The position numbers and the translations under genes are program-made. From Vitrella brassicaformis (lineage: Eukaryota; Sar; Vitrellaceae), in the NCBI GenBank assembly GCA_001179505.1, contig CDMY01000770.1, positions 200,499 to 264,498 of the forward strand: a stretch of DNA of 64,000 nucleotides, written 5' to 3'. Under the pieces are notes generated by a model, which saw nothing but the letters and a program-made list of their open reading frames with translations, was not told the origin of the DNA and made no database searches. The stretch's first letter is position 1; every line of letters begins with the position of its first letter. This document shows, in pieces, positions 45,396-56,500 of this stretch.

Positions 45396-46995
45396 ATGGC
45401 AAGAGCGCGTCACATCAGGCCTGCTTGGTTGCCGCACATCGCCTCGACATTGCCGCGCTGCAGTCTGCCGAATCGACGCTTCTCGAGCGCTGCAGCGGCA
45501 TCCGTCAGACAGACGGCGTCGGCTACGCCACCTGCGAATCTGCGATTTGCCGTTGGCGGCGACCATGTGAAGATATTTCCAGCTGGCGCTGAAGATTCGT
45601 CCGTATCACTCTCCCACGAGCAACTGCGGGAAAACTGTCGATGCTCTGAGTGCTACATCGGCCTGGCGCATCAGAGAAAGGGCGTGGAGATCGGCCAAGG
45701 CGTCAAGGTCGAGTCCATCCGTCCCCTGCCGGCCGTGCCCGGGACTGGTCATGAGGTGTGGGTGGAGCTGACATTCTCAGACGGTAAGGAAGGAACATAA
45801 AAGAGACCACACGCACACGGATGGATAAGCAGGCTGATGCGCGTACGTCGATTGCTGCAGGTCACCATGGCATCCTTCCCATCGACCTGACCCCGCCCTT
45901 GCTGCCCACAAGAATCGCAAAGACCCTCTGGCAACACACCCCACAGGCAGCAGACCCCATCGACTACACGACCACTCTGCATGACGACGCCCACCTGCTC
46001 GCCCTCTATGAGCAGCTGGAGAGGAACGGCCTCGTGAGGGTCTTCAACGCGCCCAGGACAGCGGGGGCGGTCAAGACTCTGGCTGAGCGTCTTGGCGGCA
46101 TGGTCCGGCCCACAGTGTATGGCGAGACCTTTCACGTGACGGCCAACCGTGCACCAGACAACCAGGCTTACACAAGTCTAGCGCTGCCGCCGCACACCGA
46201 CCTGCCCTACCTTGACTCGCCGCCGGGTGTGTTCCTCTTCCACTGCCGCAGCCCTGCTCAGCAGGTGATCACACTGCACAGACCACTCATGCATCGCTGT
46301 CCGTGTGTCGACGTCGTGTGTATCTGCGTGCATGTGCACAGGGCGGTGGTCTGTCGACCTACGTTGATGGCTTCTATGTGGCGGAGAAGATGCGCCGAGA
46401 ACACCCGGAGGAGTTCGAGACCCTCACGCAAGTCAAGGTAGGCGTGCCCGACCACTGCGCTGCAGCGATTGGCGAGCACATACACTACAACTCTGTGTGC
46501 TGTTCAGGTGCCCTTCCGTGACGTGCCCGAGCACCACGAATGGGACCTCATGGCAGGTACCAATCAGCCGAGAGGGCGACAGCACCTCATCCATGAGCGG
46601 CGCCCTTCATTGATTGTCTACCTGCTGTCCTTTCAGAGCACAGCACCATTGCCGTGGAGCACCGCATCATCAAGAGGATCACTTTCAACGAGGCCGCCAG
46701 ATACTCACTCCTGGCCTGGGCCGTCACCACGCCACAGATGGACGCCTTCTACTCGGCCATTCGGACCTTCAGGCGGCTCGTGAGTGACCCTTCACACACG
46801 CACCACATCGCCATGGGTGCGGGGGAGATCACCGTGTTCGACAACCACAGAGTGCTGCATGGGCGGACGGCATTCACTGGGGGAGGGCGGGAGATGGAGG
46901 GCGGGTATTTGGAGTGGAGCAACGTCAGGGGGTTCATGCGACGGATCATGAGGCGCCACATGGATGGAACAGCTGGTGGGTACATGCACACGTAG
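45396..46995 (+). CDS. Gamma-butyrobetaine / trimethyllysine-type 2-oxoglutarate dioxygenase
   Basis: Five exons, 45396-45783, 45861-46264, 46342-46437, 46508-46556 and 46637-46995, give 431 residues in frame. The Arg- and Ser-containing N-terminus (MARARHIRPAWLPHIASTLP, then RRFSSAAAA) looks like a mitochondrial leader. The GBBH-like N-terminal domain shows LRENCRCSECY, the zinc-site region. The TauD-type catalytic domain has LPPHTDLPYLDSPPGV (HxD iron ligands), GGGLSTYVDGFYVAEKM, and ITVFDNHRVLHGR with the distal His. The family hydroxylates butyrobetaine (last step of carnitine synthesis) or trimethyllysine (first step), using Fe(II) and 2-oxoglutarate. I cannot choose between BBOX1 and TMLHE from sequence alone. 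Confidence 0.9.
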
Positions 46996-47968
46996 ACCAC
47001 TGCACACCAGGACTGGGGAGGGGCATGGCATGGCGAGGGTGATACTGCATGCTGGGGCACTGATTGGCACGCCGACAGACATCTCATCGCTTTTTGGATG
47101 CACGGATGTCAGCCGTGTTGGGGGTGGAACCACTGCATGTCTGTGCGTGAGGGGTGTGCGTGTACAAAGAAAGATCGATCGGCTGGCCGGCTCGGAGGAG
47201 CGACGACACGATCGCTCTCTCCCCTGCCTGCACAGCCGATGTACATTCCATGTCTGGCCCCTGTCACTGCTGCGGGACGTGGACGAAATATTCATGAGAA
47301 TGTTGTTTGTTTGAACCATGTGTGTGAGTTGAATTGCGTGTGGTGGGGTACGGAGGGCACAGTGGTGTTTGTTCACACGGATATATGATGGACTATGGCG
47401 AAGGGCTCGAGTGAACGAAAGCACCAGTGACTTTAATCGATCTATCCGCTGACGTCCGTGTCTCATCGTCATCTCACAAAGGCATACACGAACAATCATT
47501 TCACCACTCTACGCTCTCTAGTAAAAAAGCACAGACAGCAGAGGATGTACCCACACGCACAGAGACTCACATCCCCGCCCACGCAGGCATCAAGACGCCA
47601 CGCCACGTGAAAGCAGTAAACGTAACTAGGTCTGACTGCACAACACAAGAAACGAATCGACAAAGGCACTCCAATGGCTGCATAAACACGGCACAGGGAG
47701 AGCACCCATCCCTCAAAGCATGCATCAGACAGCATTTGCCCTCAATGCACTGCGCACACGCATCACCAGGCACCACGTACGTCGCATGTGTCCCATCAAC
47801 ACCGTCAAGAAGGCCTGCGACACCAAAGGAGAGATGGTTGCTGGCATCCCTCTGTTGGCCGTCGCGAATCGTCATGACGAAGTGGAAGAGAAAAGATGCG
47901 ACTCAGGTCAAAACACAGTCGATGCACCCCTCCCCCCATTTCCCGCCTCAGCAGCTGACCAGATAAAA
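46996..47968. other. Intergenic region between convergent genes
   Basis: About 970 bp between the dioxygenase stop and the stop of the leftward calycin-like gene. Reading frames here are short and lack splice logic. It probably holds 3' untranslated sequence from both sides. Confidence 0.5.
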
Positions 47969-49063
47969 TCACTGGATGGATTCGTGCCTCTTGGCCTTCG
48001 GCGTCTTGACGCCCTCTTGCTTCAGGTAGCGCTGCACCACTATGTCCTTGCCGCCATTCTTCGGACGCAGCCTGTAGACAACCATACACACAAACCACAA
48101 CACACAAGACAACACAGCCATGTGCACACGCATCGCACCCACTCAGCTGTCGTTCGTTCCTCGCCAGATTGACTGACTGACCTGTATTCGATGTGGAGCA
48201 TGTTGCCGTAGGTCTTGTCGGCGATTATGCGCCTGGTCTCGATCATGCTGCCCAGCTTGTCGTGCTCGCGCACATTCTGGAGGGCCATGTGTGGTCGTTC
48301 AGAGCCGTCGATGGGGTAGGGGCCCGCCTGGCATTTGGCGGTCCATACGCCGCAGTCGGGGTCATCGCAGGGGAAGGTCTCGCCGTCGAGGCGCCACACC
48401 ATGAGCCGCTCGCTGACCACCGGCAGGTGGGCGATGATGTGCAGGAAGCGGGCGTCGTCCTTCTTGAAGTCGATCGAGATGGGGAACACCGCGCTGTTCA
48501 TGACCTTGCGCTTCATCCACGCTATCCCCAGCGCCTTGAATAGCTCCTCGAACGGGTCCGATCGCTTGATGACCACCACCCAGCGGCCCACCAGCGCCTG
48601 AGCCAGACGCTGCAGAGTGGCCAGGTCGGTGACGGGCGGGGTGCGGGGGTCCACGACGGATGCCACGGGTGAGGAGGTGGGGGAGGCGGACGTGACGGAG
48701 GCGCCCTGGGTCGTGCTCGAGGCCGTCTGGGCGGGCGAGAGAGCTGCACGAACGCAACACAGGGTGGTGAGGTGACCGGTGTCATCGGCCTTCTCTCTCC
48801 TCACCATCGTTGGAGATGGTGCGATGGAGGCGATTGATGGGGGAGGTAGCACGGACGACCACACCGCCGCCTGAAAGACGCACACGGAACAAGCCCTGTG
48901 TCGGTGTGTGCCAGTATGTGGTGCCGACATGTAATCTCTCTCACTCACCCTCGTTGCTGTTTTGTCGGAGCTCTTCCAGCGTCCGCGAGAGCTCCTTCCT
49001 GAGCTCGGGCACATCCTTGGCCACCTCCTCGAGCAGGCAGACCGGAATATCACACGGTGCCAT
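47969..49063 (-). CDS. Calycin (FABP/lipocalin-like) protein with N-terminal helix
   Basis: The start is the ATG at 49063; the first exon runs to 48949 (MAPCDIPVCLLEEVAKDVPE, a predicted amphipathic helix, then LRKELSRTLEELRQ). A short exon and a Ser/Thr/Pro-rich linker precede a beta-rich domain: ALVGRWVVVIKRSDPFEELF, KALGIAWMKRKVMNSAVFP, ISIDFKKDD, ERLMVWRLDG, RRIIADKTYGNMLHIEYR, ending DIVVQRYLKQEGVKTPKAKR. The GRW start and KALGIxWxxRK block resemble fatty-acid-binding proteins (GTW, then KALGVG and a TRK-like block), which fold as a barrel holding a lipid. The ligand is unknown and the domain is longer than a typical FABP. The family call is moderately supported. The last bases of the gene are at 47969-47971 (stop). 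Confidence 0.65.
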
Positions 49064-49278
49064 CTCTGTAAACGTTGGGAGATATCAAGACCGATGCGAA
49101 ACGATGAAAAAAGGCAGTAGAGAACTGTTTGGCCTTCCCCGTCGTTTGCTTGTGTTGAAGACACAGACGCCGATGTCTAGGGTCTAGGGTTTAGGGTTGA
49201 GAGAAGCTCGCAACGTGTTTCACGCTACCCTAAGGCCCCAGGTCGCCTGCGGGGTGCTGCCTGAAACGCTGGGGGAGA
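49064..49278. promoter_or_regulatory. Divergent promoter region with telomere-like units
   Basis: These 215 bp separate the calycin-like and thioredoxin starts. At 49176-49198 there are two TCTAGGG units followed by TTTAGGG and TT. AAGCTCGCAA follows at 49204-49213. In plants, telomere-like boxes act in promoters; here a regulatory role is inference. Confidence 0.45.
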
Positions 49279-50013
49279 ATGGAGATGCCATATTCGTCGG
49301 CGCGAGCATCCCCAAGATCTCATCGTTTCATTCGGCATTTCTTCCTTCTGCTGTCAGCATCTTGGTCGCTGTTGCCATCTGCAGCCTTCACACATTCAGG
49401 TGGCGTTCTACGCGACAGGAGTTCGCTCTCCATCTCCCGCCGGTGTGATTATTCACGATGCGATGAGTCAAGGCGGCTCCTCCTGAGGCGGCAGATATCA
49501 CGACGAGCTGCCCAGGCGGCTCTGTCTGATGATGCAGTTGCAGTGTCGGACACACACCCCCCAGCCAAGAGGGCCCTGACCGATGTTGATGATCACACGT
49601 TCTCGTCTGCAGTTCTGAGCGGCAGCAAGACCGTGGTAAGCTCACGCATAAGAGCCTCCCGTAACCAACACACCTCAGTGATTACTGAATGCTGTCACTC
49701 AGCTGGTGTTCTTCAGCGCTTCGTGGTTCGAACGAGATGGAAAAATGGACACAGGTTGTGACTGTGTTGTGTCATCAGGTGCGGGCCGTGTAAGCTTGCC
49801 GAGAGTGTGCTGGAAGACCTCAGCGACGAGCTGGCGGGGCAAGTCGATGTGTATCGTGTGTGCATAGACAGCAGTCCTGGTGTAGCGATAGAGTACAGGA
49901 TTAGGAGCATACCCACCTGTGTGCTGTTTCGTGACGGCAAGGCAGTTGACAGGGTGGTCGGCGCTGTGCCGCGGGCCACCATCATGAAGACTTTGAACGC
50001 TTACGTGAATTGA
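49279..50013 (+). CDS. Thioredoxin with two-part organelle leader
   Basis: Exons 49279-49635, 49703-49725 and 49779-50013 splice to 204 residues. Residues about 21-37 form a hydrophobic core (FFLLLSASWSLLPSAAF), followed by a Ser- and Arg-rich stretch of about 50 residues (LRDRSSLSISRRC). This two-part layout, with Phe at the junction, is what complex-plastid proteins of alveolate algae usually carry; plastid location is inferred. The mature domain reads VLVFFSASW, then CGPCK, so the redox WCGPC motif is intact but its Trp codon is split by an intron. RSIPTCVLFRDGKAVDRVVG gives the cis-Pro region. Exon 2 is only 23 nt. Thioredoxins reduce disulfides in target proteins. Confidence 0.88.
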
Positions 50014-50214
50014 TGTCGATCGAGTGTATCAGAGCCATGATACTAAGTGAACAAGTGCACGACACTAACACAAGAAGAAAGCTAGCTGAAGAAGGCAAAA
50101 CGGGGCGCAAGAAGGCAAGTTCTAGAGCCAGAAATCCTTTTGCACATTCCCTATTGGTGCATGTCCCAGCCGAGAGCACAGTACAGGAGTCGTTCAGCTG
50201 ACCATTCTTCCCAC
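50014..50214. other. Region between thioredoxin and assembly gap
   Basis: About 200 bp with no recognisable gene. It may hold the thioredoxin 3' end and, beyond the gap, the end of the leftward coiled-coil gene. Confidence 0.4.
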
Positions 50215-50514
50215 NNNNNNNNNNNNNNNNNNNNNNNNNNNNNNNNNNNNNNNNNNNNNNNNNNNNNNNNNNNNNNNNNNNNNNNNNNNNNNNNNNNNNN
50301 NNNNNNNNNNNNNNNNNNNNNNNNNNNNNNNNNNNNNNNNNNNNNNNNNNNNNNNNNNNNNNNNNNNNNNNNNNNNNNNNNNNNNNNNNNNNNNNNNNNN
50401 NNNNNNNNNNNNNNNNNNNNNNNNNNNNNNNNNNNNNNNNNNNNNNNNNNNNNNNNNNNNNNNNNNNNNNNNNNNNNNNNNNNNNNNNNNNNNNNNNNNN
50501 NNNNNNNNNNNNNN
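50215..50514. other. Assembly gap, 300 N
   Basis: Exactly 300 N followed by six C. It lies at the unresolved 3' end of the coiled-coil/metacaspase-like gene. Confidence 0.95.
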
Positions 50515-50518
50515 CCCC

Positions 50519-53500
50519 CCATGGTGTTGACATCCCTGTTGTTCGACGGCGCCTTTGTACTAAAGTTTGTAGGGAGACCGCAAAAGATTAAACTCAGTGT
50601 CTTCATCGCAGTTGCTGCAGACAGGCGCACACGACAAGAAAGAGTTGTTGCGAAGGGCCTGCTGCCCATGTGTGCGTACATGAGGAGGTATTGGAGCCTC
50701 TGTTTCAGCTTCGGCGCGCGTCTCTGGACCTCCTCATAAAACTCCCGGGCTTTGCTGAATGGAATCAATAAATCAACTGCTGGCTGGTGTCTCGCTGTCT
50801 GTTTCCTCTCTCCTTACCTGACGATGTTCCTGACAATGGGGAAGGGCTGTCCCATGTTCTTGGCGTCAAAATAGCAAATGGCGCGGACCATGGCAACGGA
50901 GAACATGCCTGCTCGTACAGGAACAAGAGCGGTCGTTGGATGCGGCGCATTACTCTGTCTTGTGCTTGAGATCCGTACCTGACACCGATCCTTCGTATGG
51001 AAGCTCCAGTGCTGCCTCATCGTGCCCCAGCCCCGCAGCCCAGAATATCTGTATCTCTGGAGCCGTGGACAAGGTAGGCCCGATTGAAGGACTGGAACAT
51101 GAGAAAAGAGACACGGATAAAAGATGCAGTGGACAAACACGGCTGCTCGCCTCACTTTGTGGCGACGTTCACAGGTCTGGGGACGAGGTCCATCTCCCTC
51201 GGCCTCGTCGCAACTTCCTGGCCTCGCGAATAATCCACAATAGGGCCGAGCCTCTCAAAGCCCTTGTGGATGAGATGTTGAGGTGAGACACCAGCCTTCG
51301 CTTTCGCTCGTGGCGCATCCGTGAGTATCACAGAATTGAACGGTGAGTGGCCGCAGTCGAGAAGGACGGTCACGCGCGCCTTCTGCTTGATAAGGCTGAG
51401 AACCTCGGCCAGATCCTGGAAAGTGATCACATTGTAGCCTGCGACAGAGGCAGGAAAGGTATAGCAGGAGACGCACATATTTCTACCCACCGCGGGACTG
51501 ATGACGAGTGCCCGGCGAGCCCCTGCTCTCATCCCCCAGTCGTGATGCCGCCGGTGACGCAGTACCGCCATCCTTCCATCCCGCTAGCTGCGCATCCCTC
51601 CTGGTCATGGGTGTGTCTCCTGCATCCTCAAACTGCTGGTCCCAATCGCACGGCAGCAGACACCCCTGCAGAGTCGCCGTTCCGCCAATTTGTGGCGTGC
51701 GTGACGAGGCGGAGGCTGCCGCCGCAGCGCTGCGCACGGGCAGGAGAGCCCCGGCTCCCGCGAATATGAAGACAATGTTCTCGTCTGGCTCTGCGCTGCG
51801 GGCGAACTCCGTGAGGGTGGCGAGGATGTTGGTACGAGTGGCGAGCCGGCTCTTGATGCCCTCAAGGGGATTGAAGGACTCTGCACGACATGTGAATAGC
51901 ATGTGTGTGTCATTTCTTGTATCTGCTTCAGCTGTCATTACCTGGCTCCTCGGCCTCCATGACGTAGCTGTCTCCGAACAGGGGGCTCCGTTCCTCCTTC
52001 TTCCAGTTAGCAGCGGTGTCGATGAGCGTCACCACCTCGCTTTGGACCCACCCGCAAGACAACAGGTAGTATGACCACACGATGGCGTCAACACAGGCCC
52101 CCCTCAGCTTCACACCGCCCCTCGATCGTTGATAGTTGCACCCGACGACGAGCGCCCTTCCTTTCTTCATCCCTTTGGGCAGGCGGCTGGCCATGCCCTG
52201 CAGGAGGGCTCGCTGGAAGGTGGCGTTAATGTCGATGCGGGCAGGTGACGGGCCGGGGGTGGTGTGCGCTTCAGCTGGAGACTCCTGAGAGAGAGCATTC
52301 TGCAAGAAGAGGAGGATGTACGTGATACAAGGCGGCACTCTATGGCATTGTGTGTACCAGAGCATCCTCGACCGCTGCCTCGTCTTCCTTGAGCTTCTCA
52401 AAATCAGCCTCCGCCTCCGTCGAGCAAAGCTCCATATGTTGTGCGTTCTCGTGCTCCGTTTCGATGAGGCTGGTGGTAACGAGACACTGGATGTCGAAGT
52501 ATTCGTGGCCCACAGACTGGAGTGCAACACCCAGACGCTGATATACCGAGGCACGGAGAAAACCGTAGGGAAGACCATCAAGACAAGGCAAGACAGACAT
52601 CATCAAAGCAAACACATTTTGTTTACCTCAAGGTCGATTTGTTTCCCTGCTTGCAGTGCTTGCAGCTGTTCCTTGATGTCGCTGATGGTCTTTTTGCAAT
52701 TCTCCATGCTCTTGACTGGGAGCTTGTCGGTGTGCTAACAGAGACACGGTACAGACGCTGCTTGGCTGGCGATTCACCAAAATCCGTGTGAGCCTTACCC
52801 TTTGCTGCATGGTCTTTCTCAGGTCCTCCTCTGCCTGCTGGCTCTCCAGTGTGAGATGCTTCTTCCAGCTCTCGACCCTCTCGTGAAAGGGGTTCCTGAT
52901 CAGCCAACAACCAGCCGGTCGGCCCGTAGTATAATGTCTCCGCTCGTTTCAATTTGGCCCCTGACATACCAGTAGTGGAAGAAGGATGTCTCTGCCTGCT
53001 TCAGAAGCCGCACATCATGGTCCGCCTCGACAGTTATGCCTCTGAGTGACTCGATCACACGCCGACAGCTTGATCGGATGTCGGTCTCATCAATCCTCTG
53101 CTGGCCACCGAGATTCGCGTCACACTTTGTCAGCAGCTCTTCAAGCTAAGAAAGGACAGGGCGAGGAGGATCACGCGTATTAGCTTGCTTGTCATTCTGC
53201 GCACCTTATCCTTCGCCTGGGCTTCTCTATGTGTCTCTGCTTGTGTCTCGCCCTTGATTCGGTTTTCTTCCACATTCAACTCCTCGAGCGCCTTGGCCTC
53301 CTGACAGCCAACAACGGCTGTACATGCATTGCTTCATCATTTCCTTTTACCGGGAGCTCACTTTGTCCTTCTTGCTTTTTAGTCTCTCCTCCAGCTGTCG
53401 AGAGGTCATGTCCAGATGGTGTTTCATAGTCAAGTGGGCCTGCTCCTCAGCAGCTTTCTTCTGACGCATCTCGCTCAGGGCTCGCTCAAGCCGCTGACGA

Positions 53501-56500
53501 CCAAAGCTGAAGGCAATGACCACAGAGACTACACGTTTTTCTCGTCGCTGAGAGGCATTGTCGTTCACCGGATGTCTTGTGTCTTTCTTTCTGTCTCCTG
53601 TATGCCCCTCTGTACGGCCAGCATTTCATCCCTGAGACGGGATTCGTGCGCAGCAAGCGCAGTGGTCTCCTCGTCAGTCTGCAGCCAATCGTACAGAGGG
53701 CACTTCCCGCAATCTCTTGTCGCATTTCACCTTCTTGCTGGCCTCTTCGAGTTGTGTGGAGAGCTCGGCACCCGCTTCCTGTGCGTGTCGGAGACCCACA
53801 TTGTCGTGCCAGTGAAAGGATTTCACACTCTGACCTCTTTGCGCTTGATGTCTTCCTTTGCTTGCTGCAGTGCCTGCTGGGCTGCCTGTATGTTGGCCTC
53901 AATGGCCGCCGTCTCGTCACTCATCCTCTCGATCTCCTGCTGTAGTCGGGCCTCCTGTGCGCTGTCCGCCTGATCCGACACCTGGGACTCCTGCCGACAC
54001 TGACAGGAATCAGCAGATGACACATCCTTCTTTGGACGTCGGCATCAGTCTCTCTTACTTGATCGATGAGAGTCTGCAGTTGCTGCACACGTTCCTCCAT
54101 TGATGCGATCTCGTCTTCCTGGGTCTTGACTTCCCTCTGCATGGACGAGACGTCGGCTCTGTGCTGCTCGAGCTGCTTCTCAAGGGTCTGTGCCGCGTCC
54201 TGCTCCTCCTGAAATTATGAGAGGCACGATCCGTGTGCAGACTGTAATAACACGTCGCTGTTTCACCTTGACGTGGCCTCGTCTTTCATCGAGCATCTGT
54301 CGAAAGTCGTTCTGTTGCTTCTCACGGTCATACAGAGCCTTTCTTTCCCTAGCAAAGGCCCTGAATAAACACGCATCCAAAACATCCTGAGGGTCGCCAA
54401 CCAGACAGGGCGTGTGCAATTGGCGTACTCTTCCATTTGTTGAATGGCCTGTTGCAGCTGGGCCGCCTCCTGGATGGCTCAAAAAAGCTGTTTATCATAC
54501 GCCAGAAGACGCGGATGTCACATCAGTGCGTCTCACCTGCTCGCAACTGGCTTGCCGCTGCTGTGAAGTCGACTGCGTGGCAGCAATCTGGACCACAATC
54601 GTACACTCCATTAATTGCTTTGTGTCTCACATCTTTCGTACTTTCTGGTCAGATTCTGACGCCCGTTGGGCCAGCAACGCAATGCGATCACGCAACTCCT
54701 GCACACACGTGTACACCGCATACACTCAATCCCTCAATCGGCGGCATTGGACATTTCACTCACCGCAACTTGCTTTTCGTGCAGCGCTCGCGCTTGCTGC
54801 TGCTCTTTGACCTCAGATTCACGATGCTGAACAGGGAGACATTAAAGGGACGCAGTGAAGGAGCAAGCTGGCCGACGGTCTCGGTGCAGTGTGCGCTGTG
54901 CTGACCCTGATGTTTGACTGTGTCTGCTCCAGCTCTGCGAGCAACGCTTGCTGGTCGTTCCGGACGAGAGCAGCCTGATGAATAGAGACACAGCAGCAAT
55001 CCAAATAGGGTAGAAATGTTTCTGCTCTGCTCACCTCCTCCTCTTGTTTCTTGGCTTGTTCCTCCAGCAGTTGGGCCTCTCGGTTCCTCTCATCCAGTGC
55101 CTGTGTGGTGCGGCTGAGCTCCTGCTCGATCTCCTGGAACCTGCTGCCATCCTCCAGCTGGGCCGACATGTCCTTGATGGACTGCTCGAGGGACGACTGC
55201 TCCTCCTGCCGGCTCCTCAGCTGCAGCTGGAGGGCCGTTGTGCTGCGCTGATGGTCGTCCCACTGCTGTTGTCTGTAACGCATGTCTACAAGGAGAGAAG
55301 AAGACGGGGAGACACTCTGATGTGTGTCAGTTGAGGCATATCCCACCCATGTGCTGACCGCGGTTGGTGTCTTCCAATTCTCTTGACTTCTCTTCTTCTT
55401 CCTTCTGCACACTGGTTGCCCTCTGCTGAGTATCTGCTATCTCCTCTTGGATGGTCTGCAGCTTCTGACGCGTCGACTGCACACCGCAATCAGGTAAATC
55501 ACAGACAGGTGCATTTCTTGTCTGTTGTGTGTCTCTAACCAGAAGCTGGATCCTATTGGTGGCGGCTGTGTGTTTGAGGCTGCTGGTCGACTGCCCCAGC
55601 TCGTCTTCCTTCTGCTTTCGCTGGTTGTCGAGCTCAGCCATCTTTCTGCACGCACCCACACGCCCTGTACGTGATCACTGCTAGAGGATAGAACAAAACG
55701 AGTACAGTACCTCTGCGTCGCTGCGATGGACTTTTTTATTTCTTCGCATGCTACCCTTGAATCGTTGTACTGCCTCTCAGCCTGCAGCGACACAAGTACC
55801 ACCAGCAGACCTATGTCAACCTGGGGTCTGCAATGTGCCCACCTCGTCCAGCTGTTCATGCAGCTCGTCTGCCTCGATTGTCTGCGCGTGGCGGGCCTCG
55901 GCATAGCGCACCTCTCCCTCGAGTGTTTGGACCTCGGCCTCAAGCTCACCCAGTTGCTGGTTTCAAACATGTGTGAAGAGAAAATTGTGTGCCTGCCTTC
56001 ATTTTCCCGTGTCATTGGTGTCCGCTGACTTGATCTTCGTCATCCTCTTCCTTGCGGAGCACGTCAAGCCGCATCCTGTGGGGAAGCATAGCATGCATCG
56101 ACGCACACATTTTGTCACGTGCCACCCATGTGCGTGATCCTCACACGACGTTTTGCGCCTTGTCGACGTTCGGGTCAGCACCCAAGGCGGTAGACGACCG
56201 AGACACATCCAGATCTGCACATACAGCATCCAGGGGAGGGAGAGGTCTCATGAAATGACTTCTGAGCCTGTCATTTCCATTTGCTGACTTGCAATCGCAT
56301 TCCCGTCTTTGTCCACCTTCATCCACTTGCCGCTCGAACGACCAAGCTGACACACCAGGAAAAAAGGGGGAAGATAAACGCCGGGAACCACCAATGTCAG
56401 GCGCGTGTGTGGACTCACCTCCGTACTGGATTTTGAGACGCCCATAGCGAGCGACTGAATCTCACGGAAGATTTTCTAAAATGCAGAAAGCAGGCAGAGG

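Noticed and set aside
51508-52074. Rightward frame of 188 residues over the metacaspase-like region
   Set aside because: It is opposite exons with clear caspase-fold motifs and in-phase junctions.
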